A stretch of 64,000 nucleotides of DNA from Atherinomorus stipes (lineage: Eukaryota > Chordata > Actinopteri > Atheriniformes > Atherinidae): contig JALJCO010009027.1 in the NCBI GenBank assembly GCA_023101725.1, positions 1 through 64,000 on the forward strand, in the 5' to 3' direction. Shown here in pieces: positions 30,421 through 43,480 of this stretch. Made by a program: the position numbers and the translations under genes. How positions within the stretch are numbered: position 1 is the first letter of the stretch; each line of letters begins with the position of its first letter. Under the pieces are notes generated by a model. The model saw nothing but the letters and a program-made list of their open reading frames with translations, had not been told where the DNA came from and made no database searches.

Positions 30421-33400
30421 GTTCAGGTACTGATGATCCTGTGTGTATGAGGAGATAACTGCAGTCATAGGTGATTGTAACTTGCAGTTTGCATGCAGTT
30501 TGACATCTATTTCTCAGTAAAGTATCGTCAGAAATGGTACAGAAACTAAATACATGCTGCACAGCATCTTGCTCTTCCTTCAAAATAAAATATAGGAATC
30601 ATGCCACCACATGACCTGCCGATATCTGACTTTTAAATACAGGAGATGGCAGGAAACAAATGATTTTAGCATGTTGATATTAACATAACATATGGTGGAT
30701 GCTTTTAAGTAAAGTGCTACAAGACCATGGGTGGCCCCACTGGGAATCAAACACTAACCGTGTTAATAGTATAAGCAGTAAGCTTCACTCATGACCTCAT
30801 TGACATTGTTTTATTCCAGTGTTTATACCCCTACTTGCCCTGACTTGCTCTTCTTTTGTAGAAATGGACATAAATGGTAAGTTTGCGAGAACAGGAGTCA
30901 CATAAAAAGCTGTCTTCCTTACATGGCTATATAATAGGCACATGAAGTCACGGGCAAATAAAACTCTCTGAGCCCCCCAGCTCTCTTTCTCCCTCATGAA
31001 TCTTTCTCCGTTATGCTGCAATTCAAGCTTTTTGTTTAATAAACAATTTGTCAGTGATGTATCGAACGCCAACTCTAATTTGATTGTCTGTGAAATGTGC
31101 ATGGAGGTGCTGCCTGCTCCCTGTCTCTCTGTCTGCAGAGCCAGCGAAGATATTCTATCCTTTCTTTTCCCCCCGCAGGTGTGCGTTTGTCTGCTCGTCG
31201 TGTGATTTGTGTGCATGTGCATTTTGACCCGTGTGTCTATATGAGCAGGGATAAGGATGGAAAAGCAATCCTTAAGGGTTTGCAATTACATCTAAACAGT
31301 GTTATTAGACATGATGGATGGCTGTTTCTTTTGCATTGTGTCTAGACCTCAGTTCTGCTGGTGCAACGAGGTTATAAAGGAGCTGGAAATGATGAAAGAT
31401 GTAATAGTTTTGTTCTGCTTTGCTCCCTTTTTCCCTGTTTAAATCCCCCCAGGTGACCTGACCAGAATTTGAACAATTTTATCGCAGAAAAATCTGCTTT
31501 TTTTTCTGCTAAAAATGGCTCGAATAACTTAATTCTGTCATTTCCCAGCATATCAAGACAGATTCAGGAAGGGCTTTCTTTTTTTTCCCTATTATTATTA
31601 TTGTTTTTTGCTTTAATACTGTTTTCCTGGACAGGAAATGGTGAAAGAATGAGCTTCCTATTAAACAAATTTGTCCATCTCAAGCTTGAAAAAGACAATG
31701 CAGGGCTAAAATGACCACATATGCACATATGACTGTAATTTGGTGAATTTCTTTTCATCAATAGGTGGCACTGTGGGACCAAAAGTTCATTACGCAGCAC
31801 CTGTTTGAGCCTGCAGCAGCTTAGGGAGGAACAAACCTTAAGATGGTAAGCAAACTGAGTGTTGCACTGGCTTTTAAAGTTCAGCTCTGTCTTATCCAAG
31901 CTCAGAGCGAGACGGTTTATTCTAAACATCAGCCTTGCAAATCAAGGCTGTGGAGATGCCAAAAAAGATCAATCAGTCTGACAACTTCTCGAGGGGTTCT
32001 AACAATTATCATTGACAATTGCATCCTTTGACTCTGCAGGTGCTTGAATTGAAATGTGAGTAGCTACAATATAGTGATTATGCATGAAAAAAAGGAAACT
32101 CATCTGTGAAGGTAGACGTGATAAAAGCTTGAGATTGTTCGGCAGGTTCACAGACAGACCTTGTCTGCGCTGTCAACGAGCTGAGGGGTAAATAATGAGA
32201 GAAGGGTAGCTTTTGTCAGATGTAATTCTTAATTATCCAGATGGCCAAAAAGCAAGAAACTGCAAATACAAGAGATTGCGGGATACAGACAGCAGACATC
32301 TTTCCTTGCAGAGACAGCAGTGAATGAGGTCATACAGGAGCTGTTGTCACTCATGTTGTCACCATGAAGACAGGAAGGAGAGATATTTCAGCAAAGCAAC
32401 ACCCGTACTCTTGTGTTTCCTTGCTTCCTCTCAAATGAATCTTTGATTATTGTTCTTGTTCGCTGCGGCTCTGCGACGGAGGCGCCTGCCTTTCCTGTGA
32501 GAGCCCCTGTTGCCCACAATCCCAGAAGCTGACCATGAATGAAATCCTCCTCGTCCTTGTCTGATCAGACAGGAGACGCTGTTGTTCAGCGGCATCATAC
32601 AGATGTTCGCTAAGGAGAGGAAAAACACTCAGACATAGACATGACTACTTGGTGTCCTTGTTCTCTGATGAGAAGGCTCATGGTGCAGCTGATCACACCT
32701 CACATGACGTGAAATGAGCTCTAAGCCAGCCTCAGAAACTGCTCTGAACTCTGGGGCATCCTGTCCGTGTTTATCACAATCCTTTGATCAGATATATAGC
32801 TTTCCAGATATGACTGCCATCCATCTGATTTACCCACCACAGGGATGTGAAACCAGGAGAAAGTTGCATCCTCATTGTTTTGTCTCAGTGTAAGTGCAGT
32901 GGCCTCAGGCAGTTATGGCTACATACAAAAGCATCTCGCCCAGCTACATTCTTCCCCCCCTGTTGTAAACCAACGCTGCTCTCATATTTGTTGCATTCGT
33001 CTTAAAGCTTCCCTCAGCTTTTAAATAGCGGCTCCCCCTCTGCAGACAGCCATTAAAATGCAAACACCCACGTCAATATGATCATTGAAAACACGGCAGT
33101 AACAAACGACTTCTTGAAATAGCCGCTGGCAGAGAAATCGCTCTTGCCCTAATGTCGGCGGCTCACTGTACTGACAGTGAAAAACAGAGCCGAGAGGAAA
33201 AGTAGTTTCACCCCCTCGACTCTCCCTGTGACATTCGGAGAGATATTTACCTTGTAAAGATCTTGACATTTCACTGTGCGCTCTAATAACATCCTGAAAT
33301 ATGAATAAGAGCGCAGTGAGTGGAGAGGAGCCCTGCAGAGCTTTTGTTAACCAGTATTGATTGATACCGAGGGGGGAGGAAGCAAGGAGCTGAGCTGTGG

Positions 33401-34460
33401 GAGAGCCACTCTTTACTGATCATCTGTTAACCTTGTCAAAATAATAATAATAAAAAACCTCACCAGCTACCACACAGTAGCATTGTTGGTGGTCCTCTCA
33501 GTGTCTGGGCTTTCCTTTTTAAAGCACAATTCACATATAAAGCAGATGATGTTGTTGCTGTGAGATGAGAACAACTGATTTAAACCTTTGAGGAAATGCC
33601 AATAGCTCTCTCATCTGTACAGGTTAATCAATCTAAAGGTCATTTGCTTCTTTAAGCAAGACAAAACTCATTACTGATGCAAAAAAACAGCTCTGCACTT
33701 ATAAAAGATCATCATATTGATATAATGACACTGTTTTGAAATCATCCCCCGAATGTGCTTGTTGTTGCAAAGAATTGGCGTGCATACTGATTATGGATTT
33801 CAGTGATGGGAAACTAAAAGCATGTGGTAGCATTAAGAAATTAAACAAGCTGAAATGAATAGGTTACAGCTACGGTATATTGCATTTATTTGACAAGTAA
33901 AATTTGTACTCCTGCTTACTTTAATATATTAAAAGTTGTACATAGATGATGAAAGTTAGAACCAAACACCTACAAAGTTATTTACAAGTTGTCTTTTTGC
34001 TTAGTTTCATTCACTTTTTAACTCTGAGACAGACTATCTCAACAGCTGGTTCTATTTAACTCAACTTTTGTCAATAAACTTATCAGTGAATCTATTCAGT
34101 AACAAAAAACTTCATATAACATTCTAAAACCAACAATCACACCAAATTCTTTCCCCCTTTTCCTTGACAAGCATTCATTTTATGTATGCTTTTTGTATGT
34201 GCTTAATGCTAGCTACTAAGCTAATGTGTCTACTTTTACTTTTACTAACTTTTTTAAAAGAAGAAGAGCTCTTCAACTAAAGTTAATTGCTGTTTAGTGG
34301 CTATCTGAGTTTAGGACATTAAATTTTTACAAAAATGGGCTTGAAAAAAAATCATTCTCTCAAAATCCCAAGAATGTAGCCCCATAGCTAGCACAGTGGT
34401 TGAGTGCTGGTTAGCTGACCGTTAGCTCAAGCTGGGAGGGGCTGATTCCAATAAAAACAT
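30421..34460. other. long gene-free stretch, possible regulatory or intronic DNA
   Basis: No supported gene. 32.1-33.4 kb lacks recognisable repeats and is GC-richer. Two splice-like segments on the minus strand (about 33252-33294 and 32431-32610) are described as a finding. The ORFs around 30.8-31.9 kb show no family features. Confidence 0.4.
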
Positions 34461-35162
34461 TGACTGCATTTACATGCACCAATAACCTTGTCACAACTGA
34501 AGTATTAGTAATAATCTGATTGCACATTGCCATGTAACCACTGTCAAAAACCTAAAAATTACCCGTGTTACTCCTTTTTTGAATCATTTAAATATGTGTC
34601 GGAATATCTCCATCAAACGGAACAATAAATTGTGTTCTGCACATGTTCTATCTGCAAGGACTCTTGGTCTTTTGAGTAGCCTACAGGGAGTCCTTTTATC
34701 AGCAATCAGATGGTTCTCTGCACAGCTTGTTACTTTATATAGCGCCATGGCAACACGCATCCCAAGAGGAACTGGTGTGCTAACAGTTACTTGGCACACC
34801 ATCGCTGCTCATCAACTGGCAAAGTTTGATAAAGGATTGGCGGGACATAGGGAAATTGTCACGCCAGTCAGCGTCAGTGAAGGTCATCATTACAACCCAT
34901 TCCCACCAGTCCTGACTGCGCACTTTAACCTTAAGTGTCCGGGGCTCTGGTGGAAACAGAGAGCGTGGACGTGGAAGGCACAGCTATGGCTCCATTTTCC
35001 GTTTCCACTGCACGTTCTCCTCTATTTATGAGGACCATGACGCACAATAGTGTCAAATACTGCTGGTGGGTCAGTACCAGCACCAAAGCACAAGTAAAGC
35101 AACTGCTATCGGCTCCGGACAGTTTATTTTGTCGGAATTTTGATGGTATGTAAACATGGTCA
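34461..35162. mobile_element. DNA transposon-like element with TTTACAT ends
   Basis: Left end GACTGCATTTACATGCAC; the right end read in reverse is GACCATGTTTACATACC. Such 'TTTACATGCA' ends are common on fish DNA elements. The 150-codon ORF inside shows no transposase motif. Confidence 0.4.
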
Positions 35163-36249
35163 ATGAGTATGGCTCCACTACAAAGATATGAAGTGTTGTT
35201 TCAACGACAAACAAAAAAAAAAGCCTCTATTGGTGGTCTGGGCCTATAAAACCTGAAAATATGTTGATTAAAAACTTCCGAACTCAGGAAACTGGACTGA
35301 ATAAACAGCACCAAGTGTTACAGCAATGTTTGTAACACTTTGTAACAACATTTTCCATTAAACAACACAGTACAGCTAACAATGTGCTAATTCATATGCT
35401 GCTTATCAGTGGCATGCTTGGGAACTTATTAGTAGGGTATGGGCCATTTATAAGGTAGGCGTTAGCAAGCAGTGGGTAACAAACATATCAATAACTCCAA
35501 TGTCCACTTAACATTAGAATCAGAATGTCAAATACAGGGATTTTGCAAATTTTTGGTTAAAAAATTTGCTGATGATAAGCCATAAGGAGACTTAACCAAA
35601 AAGAATTTAACCCCTTAAAAAACTCAATTTTTCGCCTAAAACTGTATTTTCTGAATAAAACACTTGTTGTAGACCAACTATTTTACTGGACTAATTCTAT
35701 TGGACCCTTGCTGATGCAATATCATCAGTATCACCCGCAACTGGAGTACAATATGGCTTCAAAGGTAAGTTGCATGTGCAACTGGTCTAAAATAAGTGTT
35801 TACAGAATCTGCGTTCATGACTGTAGCCTGAAATGGTATTCATCATTCACATCTCAAGAATCTTAGCTTTCCAATCGTGTTTAACAGGGCAATTCAACTC
35901 GGTGCAACGAGGACCACAGCCCTGCTGAGTTTTCAATGACAAGCTAGGCGGTTCCTATTGACTTGTGCTAGCTATAGTGTTGACAACCTCCTTGCAACTA
36001 GAATAACAGGATAAAATACTTTAAAACTGTCTCAAGTGATAAATAGTACCATGGCTAACTCAAAAATGAGATCTTATGTAAAAAAAAAAAAAAAAAATCC
36101 AAACTACCACTCTAAAGAAGTAAAATAATTTGAGCTACATTTCCTGGTAATAAATCCAAAACCTGCTGAAATATCTGAAAATATAGACTCAGTAATTGTC
36201 ACATTAAGAGTTTCAATGCACGTGTAGGTTTTGTGTTTTGCTTACCTGG
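35163..36249. other. non-coding DNA
   Basis: AT-rich, with an A-run at 36080-36097. No gene or clear repeat boundary seen. Confidence 0.4.
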
Positions 36250-36880
36250 AAGAAGGAAATATTTGTAGTTCTCTCTTCATCCACTAGGGGCTAGCTGCAA
36301 AACATAAATCCCCATAGACTCCTATGTTATAAAGGTCAACTTCACAGCAGAAATAAACATGTTTACAGCCTGGTTCAAAAATATTTTAGGTTTAATAGGG
36401 GTTTTATCTATTTTACGTACCTAAGTTTACCTTCATGTCAACTGTGAGGCGGTGAATTTTTTTATAACTCATCCGTTTATAGGTTATTTAATCTTGAAAT
36501 TACACATAATTAAGGGAGCGTCCTTTAGGTTGACAGGTGGCAGACGGGATGCCTGGCCTGCCTGCTGGTGGCTACTAGTTAGCTCCTTGTTTGTTGTCGG
36601 TCTCAGTCTTTAGCAGAGTAGCACCACGGTGGTTTTTAGTCAGCTAATAGCAAGCCTAAGCATGCCTTATCTTTAGCCCGCCCCTTAAGGGGCTAATCTT
36701 TTCCAGCACCTGTTAGTTTCAAGTCGGCTCAATTAGCAAAACGTTGGCTGTCAATCATTTGCCCCGAGGCCGCGCATTGCCCATTTTTGTATTTTCAGGG
36801 AGTGACGACAGGCGATGTGGCAAAGATGACAGTGGGTACGCCCAACTAGCTTCACTTTTAGCGCTTTAGAAACCAATGGG
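36250..36880 (+). repeat. interspersed repeat, copy A of an inverted pair
   Basis: Shares AAATAAACATGTTTACAGCC, TTTACCTTCATGTCAAC, GGCTGTCAATCATTTGCCCC and GGGAGTGACGAC, in the same order, with the reverse complement of 38930-39345. Family not named; no ORF. Confidence 0.65.
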
Positions 36881-38599
36881 CGACGTAGCAAAAGACGCTG
36901 GTTTTGCTTTATGATAGCTTAATTCGATCTTGTCGGCAGAACTGTAGGTGACTGTGCAGGAGTTTGTTCACATTTTTCATCCTCTAGGCCTCAATTTAAA
37001 CCTTTAAGAGCCGAAATACCAGCCCAAATTTGAAATTCTATCTTGTAGAGGTAAAGTGAAAAGTACATGTTTGAGGTTTTACCCTTTTTCTTCCTCAACA
37101 ACACTTACCCACTGAGGTGTAAGTGCAAGGCTTGAATTAAGAAACACTGCAACCCGACTGTAAGAGCTCATCTTTATGATTTCCGTGATCAAGAGCAACC
37201 TCGGGGAATTCAAAATGAGCGCATACATTACTGCTCTTTATTCAAAACCTGCAGGAACTCGTGATGAGTGCATACATTAATATATTTTATTTTAATGACA
37301 TGTAATTTGTTGCACCCAGTAGCTCTGGATAATTTCTGCTTCCATGATACTAAAAACCAGTTTAAGGCAATTAGAAGAGATTGTTTTTAATAGAAGATAA
37401 ATGACTTACTGCAGGCTGCAGCTAAATCAATACTACACTTTGAAACAGTGCTGCATCATTTGCTGAAATTACTACCATTGATTGGGTGTTATCAGTCATT
37501 TTAATTCAATTTTAAATGGCTGTAAGGAGGGATGGAGATCTGACTGGGACATTTCTCTGTTTGGCAGAATATTGTTTTCTTCCTTCCTACAGAAGGATAT
37601 TAGAGCAGAAAAACAATGTGAATTTCCCCCCAAAGCTATACTAAATAAACCCAAGTAATGAGTGAGCTTCAATTTTGGTTCAATAACTGTAACGTAATGA
37701 CTATAGGGCGTTTTCTTTCAAGTCTTGTCAAGTTTTATTGGCTCTGCTGCAGCTGAAGGTATCAAATCTGGCTTAATAAACAGGTGGGTTTGCTCAACTA
37801 AACAATATCTGCATGGTTCATTATCTGTCAAAAGTTCTGCCATACCACAGACTGTGCGTATAGGATGCTTGGGTAAGGTCAAAGGTCAAACATTCAAGTC
37901 AAATGTTGTGCTAATGAGCTTAAATCATGCCATTAACCACTCACGCACTGTTGACTGTCAAGCAGTATTGATTTTTTTGGGCTTGGACAAGCTCCTCCTC
38001 TGCCTACTCAACAACCTTGCACATCTTTTTCTTATCCTTTCGGTTCTCTCTCTTTGTTTCAACTTACTTTTTTCTTAAACATGACAAGCCTTTGATATTT
38101 TGAGTTCTGCTCTCTCTTAGGACTCGACTCTGAGGAGCTATCAGAAGGAAAGAAGGTGCTGATTCAGCCTTTGGCATCAGCAATGTGCTCAATCTCGCAT
38201 CACCTGGAGGGCAGCTGGTCTTACCACAGTACCGACGAAGTAATCCAACATAACTCCAACTAATCTGCTGGACTTTCAGTAACACTCTGATCACTAAAGA
38301 AATGTGGGGGGTTATTCTACTTTAGAGTTGCAACTACATATGTGCAGGTCAGGGGTCTTTTTTTCCCCCCATTTCTGGGAGAAAAAAAAAGTTGTCCCCC
38401 TTATCTTCTCAGAGTTAAAGTTGGGAAAAGTTTGCATCCACCCTGCAAATTCTCAAAAGCCTGTCAGACTCCCAGTGTGGGATGTTGTAAGTAAAAATGT
38501 TTTCATTTTCAACAAAATGTAGAGATTAAGGCACATCTGCACAAATAACTAATCAGCCAATCACTTGGCAGTGTTGTTTTTTGCAGCCCTTTGAGTTTT
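36881..38599. other. non-coding DNA
   Basis: No supported gene. The 117-codon ORF at 37725-38078 has no recognisable domain or splice context. CTAATCAGCCAATCACTTGG near 38550 matches part of the repeat cut by the window's right edge. Confidence 0.4.
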
Positions 38600-38750
38600 A
38601 TAGTGTGTTGCGGTTGTCTTGGAACTCATTTTTTCTGAGGTAACTTTGGGCAGAAGTGGCGTTGTGAACTTGTTTTTCCGAGCTGTGACCTCAAAATTTT
38701 CTGAGGACCCCGAGATTGTAGATTCAGGCTCAATCCCAATGTTCCCCCTA
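38600..38750 (+). repeat. fragment of the repeat family seen at 58249-59220
   Basis: TGTCTTGGAACTCATTTTTTC, GTAACTTTGGGC and GAGCTGTGACCTC parallel the left part of the 58.2 kb element. It is truncated at both ends. Confidence 0.5.
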
Positions 38751-38929
38751 CTTTCAACCACCAGACCTCACTCAATATATATGAACCAGATATGAACACA
38801 GTGGCTGTTTTGAAGACGCATCATGTCGGATTTGGCAAAGAAACCCAATCTTTGAACCAAATGAATAAAGCCACTGGAACCACTGGTTCAAATCCAGCAG
38901 AGCAGCCTTGGGAATGGTGGAACCAAAGA

Positions 38930-39345
38930 CTAAAAAAATGGATGTAGTATCTGGTCAAGTCTGAAGACGGGAAAGTGAAGCCAGTTGGGCATTTCCCACC
39001 ATCGCCATATTGCCGTGTGGCGTGTGTCGTCACTCCCGGAAAATACTAAAATGGGCAAAGACAGGGCCACTCCAAGCCAGGGGGCAAATGATTGACAGCC
39101 AAGCTAATGCTAACCGAGCTAATCTGAAGTGAACACCCTTGACCCCCCTCACCGTTGACATGAAGGTAAACCTTACCTATTAAACCTAAAATGATGTTTG
39201 AACCAGGCTGTAAACATGTTTATTTCTACTGTGAAGCCTTTTTAACATGAGAGTCAATGAGGATTTGCTTTACTGTATGTTGGGGTCGCTCGTGGATGAA
39301 GAAAGAACTACAATTTTTTAACGTAACTTCCGGACTTCACACTTT
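38930..39345 (-). repeat. interspersed repeat, copy B (inverted)
   Basis: Reverse complement of the family at 36250-36880, about 2 kb away and in the opposite direction. The two could pair as a large inverted repeat. Confidence 0.65.
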
Positions 39346-39394
39346 TCCAGCAGAGTCCCCTTGGGTGGAACGGGAGATTGTGTCATGGATGTAA

Positions 39395-39740
39395 GGCTTT
39401 TTCTTAGGGTGCTTCCTCTGTTGTTGCACCAAGATTGTGGAATGATCTCCTCCTCCATCCTAGACCAGCCTCTTCATTGTTGGATTTTTAATCTCTCCAT
39501 TAAACCCATCTTTTGCATTTGTCTAACACCATATAAGACGTTTGTTTTAAATATTTTGATTGTGTGTGAAGTACAGCTGTTTTTGTAGTATTTTTCTTTA
39601 TTACGCATTTCATGCCATGTTTCTGCTCTTGTGATTGCGTTTATTTTAATTTTCTGCACAGCACTTTGGTTCAGTTCTTTTAAACTTCTTTTAAAGACCT
39701 AACTTTACATTTTCTAAACTTATAAAGCAAATGGGCTTTA
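39395..39740 (+). pseudogene. 3' end of an L2-like LINE
   Basis: A broken frame reads APRLWNDLLLHPRP-SSLLDF followed by THLLHLS, the usual C-terminus of L2-type ORF2 proteins. A TTTTAAACTTCTTTTAAAG tail follows. Stops interrupt it. Confidence 0.6.
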
Positions 39741-40359
39741 AGTTATTTATTTATAGTTTTATTTTCTACCCTTTTCTGACGTTTGCTGCATTTAAGCTCC
39801 AATTCATGGTTAAATTTTCTCCATGCATGATGCATGATTTCGTAAAAGAGCAAATGGAGACATTTATCAATCCACCCATATCATAATATTACCTGTCACT
39901 GGGCCTTGTACGAATGTGTGTATGAAGGTGTGTGTTGGATGAGTGTTGCTCTGGCAGCCTGATTTACAGGCCACTGGTGTGTTTAATGGAGCTGATGAAG
40001 CAATGATCGCTCATCCAATCCTTTCTCTCCCTCTACCCTTTCTGCCTGCGCCTGATACTACCAGCCATCTCCGCACACACACACACCCACATCTGTGTGA
40101 TGCAGGAAGGTGGTCACACACAAACCCTGAAGTCTATCCGTGCGCACACAAATCCTGCTTTATAGGGGATAATCCAATGACAGCCAATTTGCTGGAGGGA
40201 TATACTTTTTTATTTTATTCTTTATTTATCCATCGCTTCTGCTTTTACAAGGCAATTTGTTAGGTGGCCAGCTGGAGGAGGGAAGTATTAACCTAGACTT
40301 CCATTACCATGACCCTCCTTCCTTACCTCTTCTGCTCACACGCTCATCCTTTTAAGATT

Positions 40360-40360
<1 letters not shown>
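39741..40360. other. non-coding DNA with a CA-rich stretch
   Basis: No gene seen. A short CACACA run lies at about 40074-40090. Confidence 0.4.

Positions 40361-40399
<39 letters not shown>
40361..40399. repeat. 39-C homopolymer
   Basis: An uninterrupted run of 39 C, exceptionally long for a vertebrate genome. It is followed by pyrimidine-rich DNA at 40490-40720. Exact length cannot be trusted. Confidence 0.95.
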
Positions 40400-40404
<5 letters not shown>

Positions 40405-43224
40405 AAGAGGGTCCAAAGTAATCATGAAAGTGTCACATTTCAGCTGAGAGAAGAAGAAACGGTGGCTTCGGGGTCACTCTAAAATTCCTCAGTGTTACTT
40501 CTTTTCTTCTTTTCCCTTCTCTCCACCTCTGCCACTCGATCTCTTTATTTCCTTCCACCACACTCACTCATTTCTTTCTTTTCCCCCCAGTTTTCTTTCT
40601 GCATAGCTCCAGCTCAGACCCTCTTTCTTCCTCTTGATATTGTCCTCACTTTGTCTTCCCGTCTTCTCTTCCTTTCCTCCCCAGCCTCGTTATGCCTCCA
40701 CCTCCTCTCTCCGTGACAGTGGTTCAATAAGCAGAGCCTCCGGAGTGGTCTTGCTCAGTCAGTGGCCAATTACCCAGTCACACTGCCTGTCCTCTGGGAC
40801 GGACAGGATTAGCAGGATCTGTCGTCTGACCGGACCGCGCACACACACGCTTTCTCACCCACTCAGCACTGGACACCTGTCACTTAGACATGGGCAGACA
40901 ACCTGTGGGTTCTTTTTTGTGTGCGCCATCTTTTTTCTCCAGCAGGCAATTTGACAGGTCAGTGAAGGGAAGCGCAGGGAGAGGAGGGTGTGCTGTATCA
41001 AATGCATAAAAGCTCAGTACAAGCTCAGTGGAGCAGGTGGTCAGCGTGTGATGTGGCGGCAGATCAGCACTGAGGGATGAAACCTCACCTGGAGCAGGTT
41101 TTTGCTTAAGGCAGCTAACTCTTGGATTTGCAACCTGATGACCGCAGCAGTGCAGACAGCGAGAGCAGCAACAGAAACCTGAATGTCGTTCACTTCCTCC
41201 CTCCTGAATGTGAGCATTTTGCTCCTTCTTCTAACGCTCATCTGCCTCGTTTCATTTTTCCACCTGCCCAAAACTGATATTCCAGGCATCTCTGCTCACA
41301 CACTGCGCTTTTAAAATGTCATTTATCCCCGAAAACCTGCCTGAAGGAGATTTTATTGATCGAAACCTCACATACTGTAGCAACAATGAATAAGATATTG
41401 TGGTGGCAGTGACCTCACTTTTTACTGGCTAAGAGGACTTTTTTGTTCTCTTTTCTGTAGTTTGGCATCTGTTCAGTAGAGCCGATAACATAGAGGCTTT
41501 TTTTTCAATCTTTTATTGACTGCAGAAAACTGTTTTCACATCCATTCACTTGCAGGACTTGTTTTGTTCGTGCCGACCGGGATACAAAACTTTTGATGCT
41601 GTTGATGCTTCAAAGTCTATAAACACAACTTATGAACTTAATCTGAGATTTTAAGAAACCATGTCTCACAGACTTTTTCCTCTTTGCTACCAAACAGAGT
41701 AATATTCAGTTATAGTGGATGTAGTACACTGAATGGACTTAATGTGAACAAAAAGGGATGCAGAGGTTGGGTGAGAAAGGCAGAGGATGCTCTGTGGCAG
41801 CTGCTTAAGGAAAAATTAGGGAATCACAACCATTTTTCCACTATATTTCCATGTTGTTAGCAGAACTAATTACAATATATCCCTTTGTTGTTTGGGGAGA
41901 ATATTAGATAACCATTATGGGAAATAAAACTGCTTCGTTTCCACTAAAGTTGATGGTGATTAGAACTTTAAAACCACATTTCTTGCAGTCAAGTCAAAGA
42001 GTGCCCCTCATTCAGTTGTAAACCCTGATGTTAACTTGGTAAGCAAACAAAATTGAGCTTTTATAATTAAAAGTGATGAAAAATAACAAATTCCAGGATT
42101 GCGGGGACAAAAAAAAAAGAAAAAAAAAACAAAGTGAGGCAGAAACACTAACAGGATAAATGCAACAGGTGCCGTGGCAGGAGGACACAGGGAAGATTAT
42201 CAGGCTAAATACCAACACACAAAAGGAGGGAGAAAACTATATACACAGACTGAGTACTAATTGGATAATGAGCAAGGTGAAACCATTGAGGGCAGGAGGT
42301 CATTGCAATCAAAACTAACACAATGCAGGAGCTTAACACAATGAAGGGTTCCAGAGGAATCATTTTCATTTTTGTTTAGTCTGTGAAAAGACCTGAAAAT
42401 GTAAACAACCATGATAAAAATAAAAAAAAATATGGATCGAGTTCTCCAGATTTGAAGAAATAGAGCTTCCTGTTGTATTTCCTTCAGCACAAGAAGCTGC
42501 AGACCATCCTTTTTGAAGAACAGGAGGTAAATGTGTCACAATTTCTTGCAGACACATCTCTCAAAGTGATGCTCAGTTGTCGTTATTTGGGAGGGTAAGT
42601 GTGACTTTTGGGGCTTTTTCTATACTTATTATGAGTATAAGTGCTATTTCAATCTGAAAAACTTGTTCAGACATACATGCATCTAATATGTGGATGCAAC
42701 GAGAGCACGTGTTATCATCATAAACCTGCAATATTATTGCAACGCTGCCCACAAAAATTAAAATCAAGCTCTTTCTCAGTGTTTTCCTCAGTAACTGAAC
42801 TAACTGTTGCTGCCTCTGAGTTAAAAATCAACCACAAATTTTCAACGATAGTGCCCATTTCAGAATTGTGTGATCATCTGAGTGGTTTTCTGGTGTCATT
42901 GATGCACACACAAAAGTGCACATGCATACAGCTTGAGTGGACAGTCATGAGTCACATGGGTAAGATGCAAGACACATTAGGCCACGTTCACACTGCAGAT
43001 CTCTATGCTCAAATCTGACTTATTTGTGTGGTCGTTCATGTTATCATTTACATGCAACCTCCATCAGACTTCAGTATGAACTGTACACAGCTCTGAAGTG
43101 GCCTGCATGCAGTGGTTAAAGTGGGTTTGACAGGTGGGGGAGCCCTAAAATTTAGTGTGGCACAGTATCAAAAACTGTGTAAACTTTTTGCAAATTTTGC
43201 AAAGTGATTGTAAAAAACAACAAA
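40400..43224. other. non-coding DNA with pyrimidine-rich tract
   Basis: 40490-40720 is strongly CT-rich, which creates long but meaningless ORFs. One splice-like segment on the minus strand (41092-41289) is treated as a finding. A-runs occur near 42108-42130. Confidence 0.4.
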
Positions 43225-43480
43225 AAAAAAAAAATCTAATACGGATATTTTCCAACACCAGTTTGATGTCGATATTGGCCAATTACTCAGGCATAAAACT
43301 GTAATGTTAGAAAATAATATTAGATATTATTGGATGACAATGGATATAATGATATACAATATTGGACAACTAATTTTCCATAAAATGGTAAAATGTCTCA
43401 GTTTTAACATTTGATGCTTTATTTACTTGTTGGGAATAAAACATGTTTTATATAACTTTTTTATTAATAGGGTTGCACAT
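43225..43480. mobile_element. diverged hAT-like MITE fragment
   Basis: Has GTCGATATTGGCCAATTACTC and many ATATTGG/ATATTAG motifs, as in the elements at 13617 and 50294. No intact ends. Confidence 0.35.

Noticed and set aside
37725..38078. A 117-codon plus-strand ORF.
   Set aside because: No recognisable domain; pyrimidine-rich DNA explains its Leu-rich end.
40490..40954. Overlapping plus-strand ORFs with Ser/Pro/Leu-rich products.
   Set aside because: Created by a CT-rich low-complexity tract.
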